Of a stretch of 6,588 nt of DNA, positions 1 through 5,219 are shown in pieces. The position numbers and the translations under genes are program-made. The first letter of the stretch is position 1. Each line of letters starts with the position of its first letter. The notes under the pieces are model-generated. The model did no database searches and had not been told where the DNA came from. It was given only the letters and a program-made list of their open reading frames with translations. The stretch covers positions 1 through 6,588 of the forward strand of contig USCM01000116.1 of NCBI GenBank assembly GCA_900553155.1, in the 5' to 3' direction. Source of the stretch: an uncultured Prevotella sp. (lineage in GTDB: Bacteria > Bacteroidota > Bacteroidia > Bacteroidales > Bacteroidaceae).

Positions 1-23
1 AATGGTGGCTTTTTACCAAAACA

Positions 24-39
24 GGGGTGGGTGGGCGGG
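24..39 (+). other. G-quadruplex motif
   Basis: The sequence GGGGTGGGTGGGCGGG has four G-runs of at least three separated by single-base loops, the arrangement known to give very stable parallel quadruplexes. It lies on the plus strand, so RNA read through from the minus-strand radC operon would carry the C-rich complement. Part of it also forms the left arm of a 6-bp hairpin (GGTGGG 30-35 with CCCACC 41-46). A biological role is not shown. Confidence 0.55.
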
Positions 40-43
40 ACCC

Positions 44-71
44 ACCATTTTCTTGACGTCAAGAAAATGGT
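44..71. repeat. 28-bp perfect palindrome centred on GACGTC
   Basis: Positions 44-57 are the exact reverse complement of 58-71, with no spacer and GACGTC at the centre. A palindrome without a loop suits a homodimeric DNA-binding protein, although single-stranded DNA or RNA could also fold it. It abuts the T-tract of the radC terminator. Its left arm overlaps CCACCATT (42-49), which can instead pair with AATGGTGG at 1-8, so alternative foldings compete. Confidence 0.6.
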
Positions 72-74
72 CGC

Positions 75-107
75 AAAAATGCCCGACCCCGTTGTGTGGG
101 GTCGGGC
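75..107 (-). terminator. Rho-independent terminator of the radC operon
   Basis: A 10-bp perfect GC-rich stem pairs GCCCGACCCC (81-90) with 98-107 around a 7-base loop. On the minus strand it is followed by a run of five T (79 to 75). It begins six bases after the radC stop codon, which makes it the natural end of the radC transcript. Confidence 0.88.
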
Positions 108-112
108 TTGCT

Positions 113-796
113 CTATATCTTACCCTCTTCGGAATAGCTATAGTATTTGGTGTCAGTTACTATAATGTGGTCTACCATATATATACGCATCGTTTCACAC
201 GCTCTCTTTAGCTTCTGCGTCAGTCGGTCGTCGTCGCCGCTCGGGCGAGCGTTGCCGCTTGGATGGTTGTGTATTAGGGTTAGAGTAGTAGCGTTGTTGA
301 GCAACGCTTCTCTAAGTATCACCCTAATATCCACGGCTGTCTCTGTCAAACCTCCGCTTGATAGCTTCACCGCTTTAATCAGTTTAAAGCGGTTGTTCAT
401 CAGCAGTACGTGTGCCTCCTCGTGGTCTGCCGTGCCTACCAATGGGCGGAAATACCGCCAAACCTCCTCGGCATTGCCAAAAACATCTCGGTCGGCTGCC
501 GCTTCGTGCTCGATACGCTTGGCAAGTTCAAAAGCGGCTGCAAGCGCCATAGCAGTCTTTGCGCCTACACCTTGCACAACCTCAAGTTCTTCGGTGCGTC
601 TTCTCGCCAAATCCCTTAGACTGCCGTCACAAATGTTCACGATTTGCCTTGCCTGCCTTACGGCTGTGCTTGCATCCTTGCCTTGCCCGATAACAAGACT
701 TATAAGCTCAACGGCATTGAGCGAAGAAAAACCGCTGTTATACACTTTAAAGTCGGGGCGTTCCTCACGTGCGAGGTCTGAATAATTGGTTGTCAT
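113..796 (-). CDS. radC: RadC-family JAMM/MPN+ domain protein
   Basis: A complete 227-residue protein of usual RadC length. An N-terminal helix-hairpin-helix-like segment lies at about 71-95 (VVQGVGAKTAMALA). The C-terminal metalloprotease-like domain carries HNHPSGNARPSGDD at 176-189, giving H176, H178, S186 and D189 as zinc-site residues, with the usual upstream glutamate at E126/E127. The JAMM signature is therefore intact. RadC was named for a supposed role in DNA repair, but its biochemical function is unsettled. It is frequent on plasmids, integrative elements and phages, including those of Bacteroidetes. It starts 11 bases after the upstream phosphoribosyltransferase-like gene and shares its transcript. 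The A/T-rich leader before the ATG has no Shine-Dalgarno sequence. A terminator follows at once. The family call is secure; the role in this element is not. Confidence 0.93.
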   Translation of the reverse strand: MTTNYSDLAREERPDFKVYNSGFSSLNAVELISLVIGQGKDASTAVRQARQIVNICDGSLRDLARRRTEELEVVQGVGAKTAMALAAAFELAKRIEHEAAADRDVFGNAEEVWRYFRPLVGTADHEEAHVLLMNNRFKLIKAVKLSSGGLTETAVDIRVILREALLNNATTLTLIHNHPSGNARPSGDDDRLTQKLKRACETMRIYMVDHIIVTDTKYYSYSEEGKI

Positions 797-807
797 AATG
801 TTGTATG

Positions 808-1347
808 TTATTTAGTGGTTTGTTTCATTCTTATGGTGCGAGCTAAAAACATAGCTCCCAACACGTTAGCTCCTACGGCTTCAAGTTCTTCGGCAAACTC
901 GTTTGCCGTTGCGCCTGTAGTAATAAGGTCGTCAAAAAGTATAACATTCTTGCCTTCAAAAAATTCGGGGTCTGTGCTAACCGCATAACCGAACGACTCG
1001 CTAACGATATGATGAGCATTGTTGTGCTTGGCTTCACGCATACCTGCAATGTTCACGTGCTTAGTGCCGTTCTGTATGCCGGTGCGCTTGCTCACCTCGG
1101 CTGCAAAACGTTTGAAACGGCGGATATACTTGGAATTGGTTGCAGCCGGAACGCAACACAACACATAATCTTGGCAACTTGCGCCATACCACTTTGTAAG
1201 GGTAACAGATACGATGTCGATTGCAAAATCAACGGCTTTGCGCTCGCCACTCTTGAACGCATATATAAAGCGTCTCACTTGGTTAGCTCGCACGTCATCA
1301 GTTGCAAAGCGTTGTGGCAAATAATTGTAGTAGTTGGCTGTTTTCAT
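808..1347 (-). CDS. ComF-like phosphoribosyltransferase-fold protein
   Basis: A 179-residue protein of type I phosphoribosyltransferase fold. The PRPP-binding loop is clear at 135-147 (VILFDDLITTGAT), with hydrophobic residues, two aspartates, then TTGAT. An earlier conserved-looking segment, CCVPAATNSKYIRRFKRFA (64-82), matches the 'P-x-S/T-..-R-..-N/Q-x-x-x-L/A' region of ComF proteins. ComF was named for DNA uptake, and the fold also occurs in nucleotide-salvage enzymes. There is no ComF N-terminal zinc finger: the only cysteines are C58, C64 and C65, not arranged as CxxC pairs. It therefore resembles the short, zinc-free relatives carried by phages and mobile elements. It leads a two-gene operon with radC, 11 bases downstream. 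A perfect AGGAGG lies 7 bases before the ATG, supporting this start. The substrate cannot be read from the sequence; a nucleotide-metabolism role is possible. Confidence 0.83.
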   Translation of the reverse strand: MKTANYYNYLPQRFATDDVRANQVRRFIYAFKSGERKAVDFAIDIVSVTLTKWYGASCQDYVLCCVPAATNSKYIRRFKRFAAEVSKRTGIQNGTKHVNIAGMREAKHNNAHHIVSESFGYAVSTDPEFFEGKNVILFDDLITTGATANEFAEELEAVGANVLGAMFLARTIRMKQTTK

Positions 1348-1354
1348 TTTTTGT

Positions 1355-1360
1355 CCTCCT
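1355..1360 (-). promoter_or_regulatory. Shine-Dalgarno site AGGAGG of the phosphoribosyltransferase gene
   Basis: On the minus strand AAGGAGGACAAAAA precedes the ATG at 1347, placing AGGAGG 7 bases from the start codon. None of the other genes here has a comparable site at its start. Such a strong site is unusual in Bacteroidota, where initiation mostly relies on A-rich, unstructured leaders. Confidence 0.75.
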
Positions 1361-1520
1361 TAAATAAATATTCTCCGAGGCGAGAAAGGAGCTTTTTACA
1401 ACTCGTCTGAATCGCTGTCGAGAGTTTTTTTTTAGAAAAACATTCACGTCGGGTCGAATTTCGCTTTTTACACCGCAACAAAACGACGGAAGCAAGGCGA
1501 AAGAGCAAGGAAAAGAATCG

Positions 1521-1594
1521 GAATTTTTATGGAAAACCAAGTTTAGGGAGGTATCCGTAGGAAGGATAAACTCGGAAGGCTGCCATAAAAATTC
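1521..1594. repeat. Nested inverted repeat (12-bp outer arms)
   Basis: GAATTTTTATGG at 1521-1532 is the exact reverse complement of 1583-1594. Inside it AGTTTA (1540-1545) pairs with TAAACT (1567-1572), and TATCC (1552-1556) can pair with GGATA (1564-1568) in an alternative inner fold. Two concentric stems around a purine-rich core (GGGAGG...GGAAGG) could be a folded RNA, a leader element, or a DNA site for a protein pair. Confidence 0.5.
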
Positions 1595-1730
1595 AGAATC
1601 TTTAGCGTAGCGATACTTGACCGATAGCCGTCCGTCGTAACTTCGCGGAGTAAAAAACGAATATCGAGTTGATGCGCAATACCATATAAAAAAGGCTCTC
1701 GGCTGCGACAGAAGACGTCAAACAACCACC

Positions 1731-1748
1731 ATGTGCGAAGGCGCACAT
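1731..1748. repeat. 7-bp hairpin with 4-base loop
   Basis: ATGTGCG (1731-1737) pairs perfectly with CGCACAT (1742-1748) around AAGG. It sits 8 bases from the 21-bp hairpin at 1757-1814, so the two could stack as a tandem pair in a transcript. No T-run follows, so it is not an intrinsic terminator by itself. Confidence 0.5.
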
Positions 1749-1756
1749 ACCAAAAT

Positions 1757-1814
1757 CCCCGAAAATCGGCTGTTTTGTAGCTTGAGCGTGAAGCAAAACA
1801 GCCGATTTTCGGGG
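1757..1814. repeat. Perfect 21-bp stem-loop
   Basis: Positions 1757-1777 are the exact reverse complement of 1794-1814, with a 16-base loop (1778-1793) that can itself form a CTT/AAG pairing. Both ends of the stem carry CCCC/GGGG. On the minus strand the stem is followed by GGGGATTTTGG, a weak T-tract; on the plus strand no T-tract follows. It could be a backup terminator for readthrough from the packaging operon, a transcript-stabilising hairpin, or a DNA recognition structure. The length and perfection exceed what an ordinary terminator needs. Confidence 0.72.
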
Positions 1815-1867
1815 CGAAATTGTTTCATTAAAATATGTTAAGTATACCTTATTTAAAGGGTTTTCGT

Positions 1868-1908
1868 GTGGACTTTTTTAAAAAGTCCGCTCCTACGTCA
1901 CAACGTAG
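1868..1908. repeat. Two adjacent short hairpins
   Basis: GGACTTTT (1870-1877) pairs with AAAAGTCC (1881-1888) around a 3-base loop, and the stem can extend by a G·T wobble and a G-C pair to 1868-1890. Three bases on, CTACGT (1893-1898) pairs with ACGTAG (1903-1908) around CACA. The role is unknown; they add to the dense structure of this spacer. Confidence 0.45.
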
Positions 1909-1991
1909 CCAGCCGCGCCCTACCGAAAGCTGCGCCCAAACGTGCGCCTTTCAGTTCAAATATGACTACCCCCACGCACCCAACAGCGCAC

Positions 1992-2033
1992 AAAAAAAGA
2001 CCGCAAGCAGTCCTAAGCGGATAGCGAGCGGTC
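1992..2033 (-). terminator. Rho-independent terminator after the large terminase
   Basis: On the minus strand GACCGC (2033 to 2028) pairs with GCGGTC (2004 to 1999), followed directly by seven T (1998 to 1992). The 23-base interior contains a minor TCC/GGA pairing, so the stem is branched or loosely closed rather than compact. It begins about 24 bases after the terminase stop and is well placed to end the packaging operon. Confidence 0.65.
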
Positions 2034-2056
2034 GGCAAAGCGACAGAAAAAGCGAT

Positions 2057-3796
2057 TCAAACACGAGCGTCTACAAATGAAGAATTGAGACCTTGAAGGC
2101 GAGTGTAGTACTTGGTCCAGATGCGCTTGTCTACACAGTCGCCGAAGTGTGTAGCCTCTTCGGGCAGAATGGTCTGTTTGCGCTCAGAACTCTTGTCTTT
2201 GGCAAAACGTCCTTGCGAGTCCTCAATCACACGAGTATTCTGCATAGAGATAAGCGTATAACGGCAGCGTGTGGCATTGAAACGCACATGAGGGAAGCGA
2301 GGGTCGGTCTCGGATAAGATGTATGTCCAGAGCAAGAACTTCTCATGTTGCGGTGGCTCCATGCCAGGATGCACACGTTGCTCAACAGTCCAGCCAAACC
2401 TCTGTAGACGCTCGATGAACAACTCATTGTACGACTTCTTGGCATTGGCACGTCGAGCATCGCCATAGCGGTCACGGTAGAATGTAAGGCGCTTGCAGGC
2501 ATGATGCTCGTAGTAGGTGATGAACTTGTCTGCAAGGGCATTAACCTCGGTGTCGGTCTCGTCATCACGGCGCACGAAGAACTCATTGATAACACAGTCA
2601 ACTGGAGCCTGCACCAATAGCTTAGACGCGAAGTCGTACATACGCTCCTGACCAACAGATAAGAAGGAGGCTGCGGAACCCCAGTCGGTTGAAATCTCAA
2701 GAGGCTGTGTAGGGTCGCAGTCAAGGTCAGCACGTGAGTCGTTAGCCTTGGCAAGGTCTTGCCAGTTGTAGTCGTGGTTCTCGGCGAAGTCACGCAGGTA
2801 GCTGTCATTAGTGGCATTGTAGTAGAGGTGACGATCATCGAGCTTGTAATAGCAATGGTCAACCTTATCGAGCACAAAGTTGAGAATCTCGACCATGAAG
2901 GAGAGCTTATCCATCACTCGGTACTGGTTGACGATGTACGACATACCGAGGTTCTCGATATTGTCGAACACCGAACCGAGGATAAAGAGCGTCGAGTCCT
3001 TCGACACAAATGGCGTAAGCTCGTGTCGCATGCGCACCGCCTCATTCCAAAGATCACGAAACAGCTGCCGGTCGTGAGCTATATAAGCCTCTATGAGCTG
3101 CATCTGTATCGACACCATGCGGTTCCACTTTTGAAAAAGCGGGATGCCACGCTCCTTCTCATAGTATTCAGCCGGAGCAAGCAGCCACTTCTGCTGAGCG
3201 GTGTAAGGCATAGAAGAGAGAAAAGCGTTGCCATGGTGCTTGACAATAGGATGCTCAGCACGTTTGCCGAAGATACACTCATTGCCACGGTTGGTAGGCG
3301 CCACCTCCTGGTCGAACTTCTCCTTGTTGATAGTCAATGCCTCGTCGGTAACGTTGAAGTCGGCATTAGGACCACGGCTATTGCCCTCCTGGGTGAGGAT
3401 GTAGAGACAGTGGCCGTTGCTGAAGGAAATCACGTGATCGAACTGCATAATGTGCTCATAAGGTCGTAAGAACGAGTCAGGCGGACGCTTGCATACCACA
3501 TAGTCGCCCGTGTGCGTGTCGTAGTCGTAGGGCTTGTATCCAAGCATCTCAAGCATCTTGAAAGTAGACGGAAGCGTCTTAGTGAGAGCCTGCCCGATGG
3601 TGGCTTGAGCAATGGTAGTAATGCCACGAGGCATAATGCGCACATTCTCGTCGACCTCGGCACCAACGATAAACGACTTGCCAGTACCACGCGACATAAT
3701 AGCATACTTGTTCTTGGCCTGCAACATAAGGTAGGCATACTGCACGCGGTTGACGTGTATATCCTCTTGCCAGTAGTCTTGCTTGTTGTTTGTCAT
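2057..3796 (-). CDS. terL: Phage terminase large subunit
   Basis: A complete 579-residue packaging motor: an ATPase that drives DNA into the prohead, joined to a nuclease that cuts concatemers. The N-terminal ATPase shows Walker A SRGTGKS at 35-41, Walker B ADFNVTDEA at 145-153 (D151, catalytic E152), and a coupling-motif candidate LSSMP at 193-197. The RNase H-like nuclease begins at STDWGS (D371), with acidic candidates E405 (VINEFF), D442/D446 (RDRYGDA) and D553 (FGDCVD), so both activities look intact. The roughly 170 residues between coupling motif and nuclease are longer than in many terminases. The ATG overlaps the upstream TGA as ATGA, which fixes the start and suggests translational coupling. 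It is the last gene of the packaging operon, followed by a terminator. I recognise the family with confidence but cannot assign a packaging type (cos or pac). Confidence 0.93.
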   Translation of the reverse strand: MTNNKQDYWQEDIHVNRVQYAYLMLQAKNKYAIMSRGTGKSFIVGAEVDENVRIMPRGITTIAQATIGQALTKTLPSTFKMLEMLGYKPYDYDTHTGDYVVCKRPPDSFLRPYEHIMQFDHVISFSNGHCLYILTQEGNSRGPNADFNVTDEALTINKEKFDQEVAPTNRGNECIFGKRAEHPIVKHHGNAFLSSMPYTAQQKWLLAPAEYYEKERGIPLFQKWNRMVSIQMQLIEAYIAHDRQLFRDLWNEAVRMRHELTPFVSKDSTLFILGSVFDNIENLGMSYIVNQYRVMDKLSFMVEILNFVLDKVDHCYYKLDDRHLYYNATNDSYLRDFAENHDYNWQDLAKANDSRADLDCDPTQPLEISTDWGSAASFLSVGQERMYDFASKLLVQAPVDCVINEFFVRRDDETDTEVNALADKFITYYEHHACKRLTFYRDRYGDARRANAKKSYNELFIERLQRFGWTVEQRVHPGMEPPQHEKFLLWTYILSETDPRFPHVRFNATRCRYTLISMQNTRVIEDSQGRFAKDKSSERKQTILPEEATHFGDCVDKRIWTKYYTRLQGLNSSFVDARV

Positions 3797-4374
3797 GTGT
3801 CCATAATTTCTTCAGCCTGAGCATCGTCGATAGGCTGATAAAGGTTATCGATGAGTTCTTTTTTATCTTGGTCGCTGTAATTGCGCACATCACCGAGCGA
3901 AACATTCTGAGTTTGACCGTTTTGCACGATTTGAATAAAGAATTGATTAGCTTGCATACGTCGTGGGTCTTCCTCGCCCATGGGGCGCTCGCCAATGATT
4001 TTGTGAAGAACAAGTTTCGCCTTGTTCCACTCCTTGGTGTCGCCACGCAGCTTGCACTCACGAATGAGCTCAAGCTGGTCCTTAATCATCCACGCCTGCC
4101 AGAAATCCCAGTCGAATGTATGGCGCGACTTGTAGAGCTGCCGTGCCAGGGCTATGTCACGTCGAACGGTCGACGGCGACACATCATACTTGGCACGCAT
4201 AAGCCTGATGACGTGGTTGTCGTCCGGATAGTCATCGAGCAGGCGGGCAGCCGAGAGCACACGCCCGAACTGTTCACGGCAGCGCTCAGGTAGCGGATTG
4301 TTGTCGGGGTCGACGATATGCGCCTCAATCTCGTCGTGTGTGAGTTTTGCTATAGATTTGTATTCTCTAACCAT
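3793..4374 (-). CDS. Probable terminase small subunit (HTH protein)
   Basis: A 193-residue protein. I start it at the ATG at 4374 (MVREYKSIAK) rather than at the longer open frame reaching 4626, because the upstream extension runs inside the preceding gene in another frame and looks like antisense composition. This start overlaps the previous gene by only 8 bases. Residues about 52-78 (HVIRLMRAKYDVSPSTVRRDI) have the spacing of a helix-turn-helix: a conserved-looking turn 'YDVSPSTV' then a basic recognition helix. Residues 88-128 form a Trp-rich, charged helical region (DWDFWQAWMIKDQ), and the tail is acidic. Small terminases bind viral DNA through an HTH, oligomerise, and present it to the large subunit. 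Position directly before terL with an ATGA overlap supports the call. No strong family signature is visible, so the function rests on fold and context. Confidence 0.68.
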   Translation of the reverse strand: MVREYKSIAKLTHDEIEAHIVDPDNNPLPERCREQFGRVLSAARLLDDYPDDNHVIRLMRAKYDVSPSTVRRDIALARQLYKSRHTFDWDFWQAWMIKDQLELIRECKLRGDTKEWNKAKLVLHKIIGERPMGEEDPRRMQANQFFIQIVQNGQTQNVSLGDVRNYSDQDKKELIDNLYQPIDDAQAEEIMDT

Positions 4375-4651
4375 ACTTAAGTTGATTTGAAATTTCGTTG
4401 AGCATTTTGATAAGCTGCTCGATAGCCGGGTTGGACCCATTCTGCGCAGCCTGAATGATAGAGCGCTGCACCTCCATCTTTTGCCGAATATAGCCACGAT
4501 AGTAAGCGGTGCGCACTGGTGAAGGCTGCTGCAACAGCTCCTTAAGCTCAAACTCCTCGATTTCGAGGTTGATGGCAATGAGAGGCAATGGTATAAGGCA
4601 ATAAGCCATATCCTCAAGTGCCTCACTTTGCTCCTTTGTCAAACTGATCAT
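4367..4651 (-). CDS. Small helical protein of the packaging operon
   Basis: A 94-residue, all-helical-looking protein. The N-terminus (LTKEQSEALEDMAYCLIPLPLIAINLEIEEFELKEL, residues 4-39) reads as a compact HTH-like unit: helix, turn, then 'IAINLEI' and a second helix. Residues 47-73 (RTAYYRGYIRQKMEVQRSII and on) form a basic amphipathic helix, followed by NGSNPA (71-76) and a final helix. This arrangement is familiar to me from short proteins just upstream of terminases in Bacteroidetes phages, where they may be DNA-binding or small-terminase parts; that is recollection, not a search. It overlaps the HKD gene by 29 bases and the next gene by 8. M15 is a possible later start, but M1 keeps the full N-terminal helix. 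Confidence 0.72.
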   Translation of the reverse strand: MISLTKEQSEALEDMAYCLIPLPLIAINLEIEEFELKELLQQPSPVRTAYYRGYIRQKMEVQRSIIQAAQNGSNPAIEQLIKMLNEISNQLKYG

Positions 4652-5219
4652 ACATTATATTATTGTCAAAACGCCAGATACCCTCTGACGTGTGGATAAT
4701 GCCCCGCTCGAGCTTAGGATTGTGCGTAGCGTTCTGGCTGCCCACAATGCTGACATGCCAGTCGTCGTTGCTGATGAGCGCAACTTTGGCATGAAGAGAA
4801 GTGCAACGGTAGGCATCTGGGAACGATGCAATAAGATGAGCGAAAGGCTTAGGAGATATAGAACGCACGCGGTTGTCGATGAGGAAGCGAATAGAAAGAA
4901 TCGTGCCATCGTCGACATACCGACGAAGAGTGGAAATAGAGTCCTCGGCAATAGAGTAAGTCGACAGGAACACATGAGCCGGGCCAGTCTGCTTAAGCAC
5001 ATAGAGCATAAGTTGCACCAGGTTGAAGGCACCATTGCTGTAGAAGTGCTTGTCGATGCCCTGATTGATGGCACCAAGTTGCGAGGTGCGCTCAAGCACG
5101 CCTGCAATGACCTCGATGTCAGACTCAGAACGGTCGAGCACATTAACACGAGAGCGATGATCCGCATCGGGAACATCGCTCTTGCTTGGTGACTTGACAG
5201 AAGAAGGCTCCAGGATCAT
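4623..5219 (-). CDS. HKD-fold (phospholipase D-like) protein
   Basis: A 198-residue protein with one HKD-type motif: LHAKVALI at 142-149 (H143, K145), then VGSQNAT at 159-165 (G160, S161, N163) and E171. Family members read HxKx4Dx6GSxN; here the aspartate position holds S150 and the following spacing is longer, so the motif is degenerate. One motif per chain implies a homodimer if it is active, as in Nuc/BfiI-type nucleases. Residues 66-115 give a Rossmann-like alternation of strands and helices (AHVFLSTYSI, LSIRFLIDNR). The N-terminal 35 residues are polar and probably disordered. The start overlaps the upstream stop as ATGA. Placement inside the terminase operon suggests a nuclease or DNA-binding partner in packaging rather than lipid metabolism. 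Activity cannot be judged from sequence alone. Confidence 0.75.
   Translation of the reverse strand: MILEPSSVKSPSKSDVPDADHRSRVNVLDRSESDIEVIAGVLERTSQLGAINQGIDKHFYSNGAFNLVQLMLYVLKQTGPAHVFLSTYSIAEDSISTLRRYVDDGTILSIRFLIDNRVRSISPKPFAHLIASFPDAYRCTSLHAKVALISNDDWHVSIVGSQNATHNPKLERGIIHTSEGIWRFDNNIMYDQFDKGAK

Larger units (their letters stand above)
1348..2056. other. Long spacer without a convincing gene, rich in inverted repeats
   Basis: About 700 bases separate the large terminase stop from the phosphoribosyltransferase start. Short open frames exist on both strands (for example 1298-1540 and 1602-1796 on minus, 1835-2080 on plus). They overlap one another or the hairpins, lack recognisable domains or start signals, and look like chance frames. 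What stands out is structure: nested repeats at 1521-1594, hairpins at 1731-1748, 1757-1814, 1868-1890 and 1893-1908, and a terminator at 1992-2033. A 9-T run lies at 1425-1433, and GCTTTTTACA occurs twice (1391-1400 and 1463-1472). The phosphoribosyltransferase promoter should lie here, but I found no clear TAnnTTTG match close to that gene. Confidence 0.6.

Noticed and set aside
2..211. Plus-strand 69-codon frame at the left edge
   Set aside because: It crosses the palindrome, the radC terminator and the radC 3' end, and has no supporting signal.
147..785. Plus-strand open frame of 212 codons
   Set aside because: It is the antisense shadow of radC. The Ser/Leu/Ala-rich composition has no motif, while the minus frame carries an intact JAMM signature.
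1400..1433. Plus-strand terminator-like element (CTCG/CGAG stem plus nine T)
   Set aside because: The stem is only 4-5 bp, and no plus-strand gene exists for it to terminate.
1298..1540. Minus-strand 80-codon frame
   Set aside because: It overlaps the start and ribosome-binding site of the phosphoribosyltransferase gene and has no domain or start signal. I have a vague sense of similar junk-like frames near Bacteroidales mobile elements but cannot verify it.
1602..1796. Minus-strand 64-codon frame (and the overlapping 67-codon frame 1543-1746)
   Set aside because: Their coordinates run into the hairpins at 1731-1748 and 1757-1814, they overlap each other in different frames, and neither shows a recognisable fold.
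1835..2080. Plus-strand 81-codon frame, Ser/Pro/Lys-rich
   Set aside because: It runs through two hairpins, the terminase terminator and the terminase 3' end. Its low-complexity composition looks like translated spacer. A database search showing a conserved protein would change this.
2759..3469. Plus-strand open frame of 236 codons inside the large terminase
   Set aside because: It is antisense to the terminase ATPase and linker region, with a Val/Leu/His-rich composition typical of reverse-frame translation and no domain.
4375..4626. N-terminal extension of the small-terminase frame up to 4626
   Set aside because: It overlaps nearly the whole 94-residue gene in another frame and is Ser/Leu/Arg-rich. 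The ATG at 4374 gives a normal short overlap.
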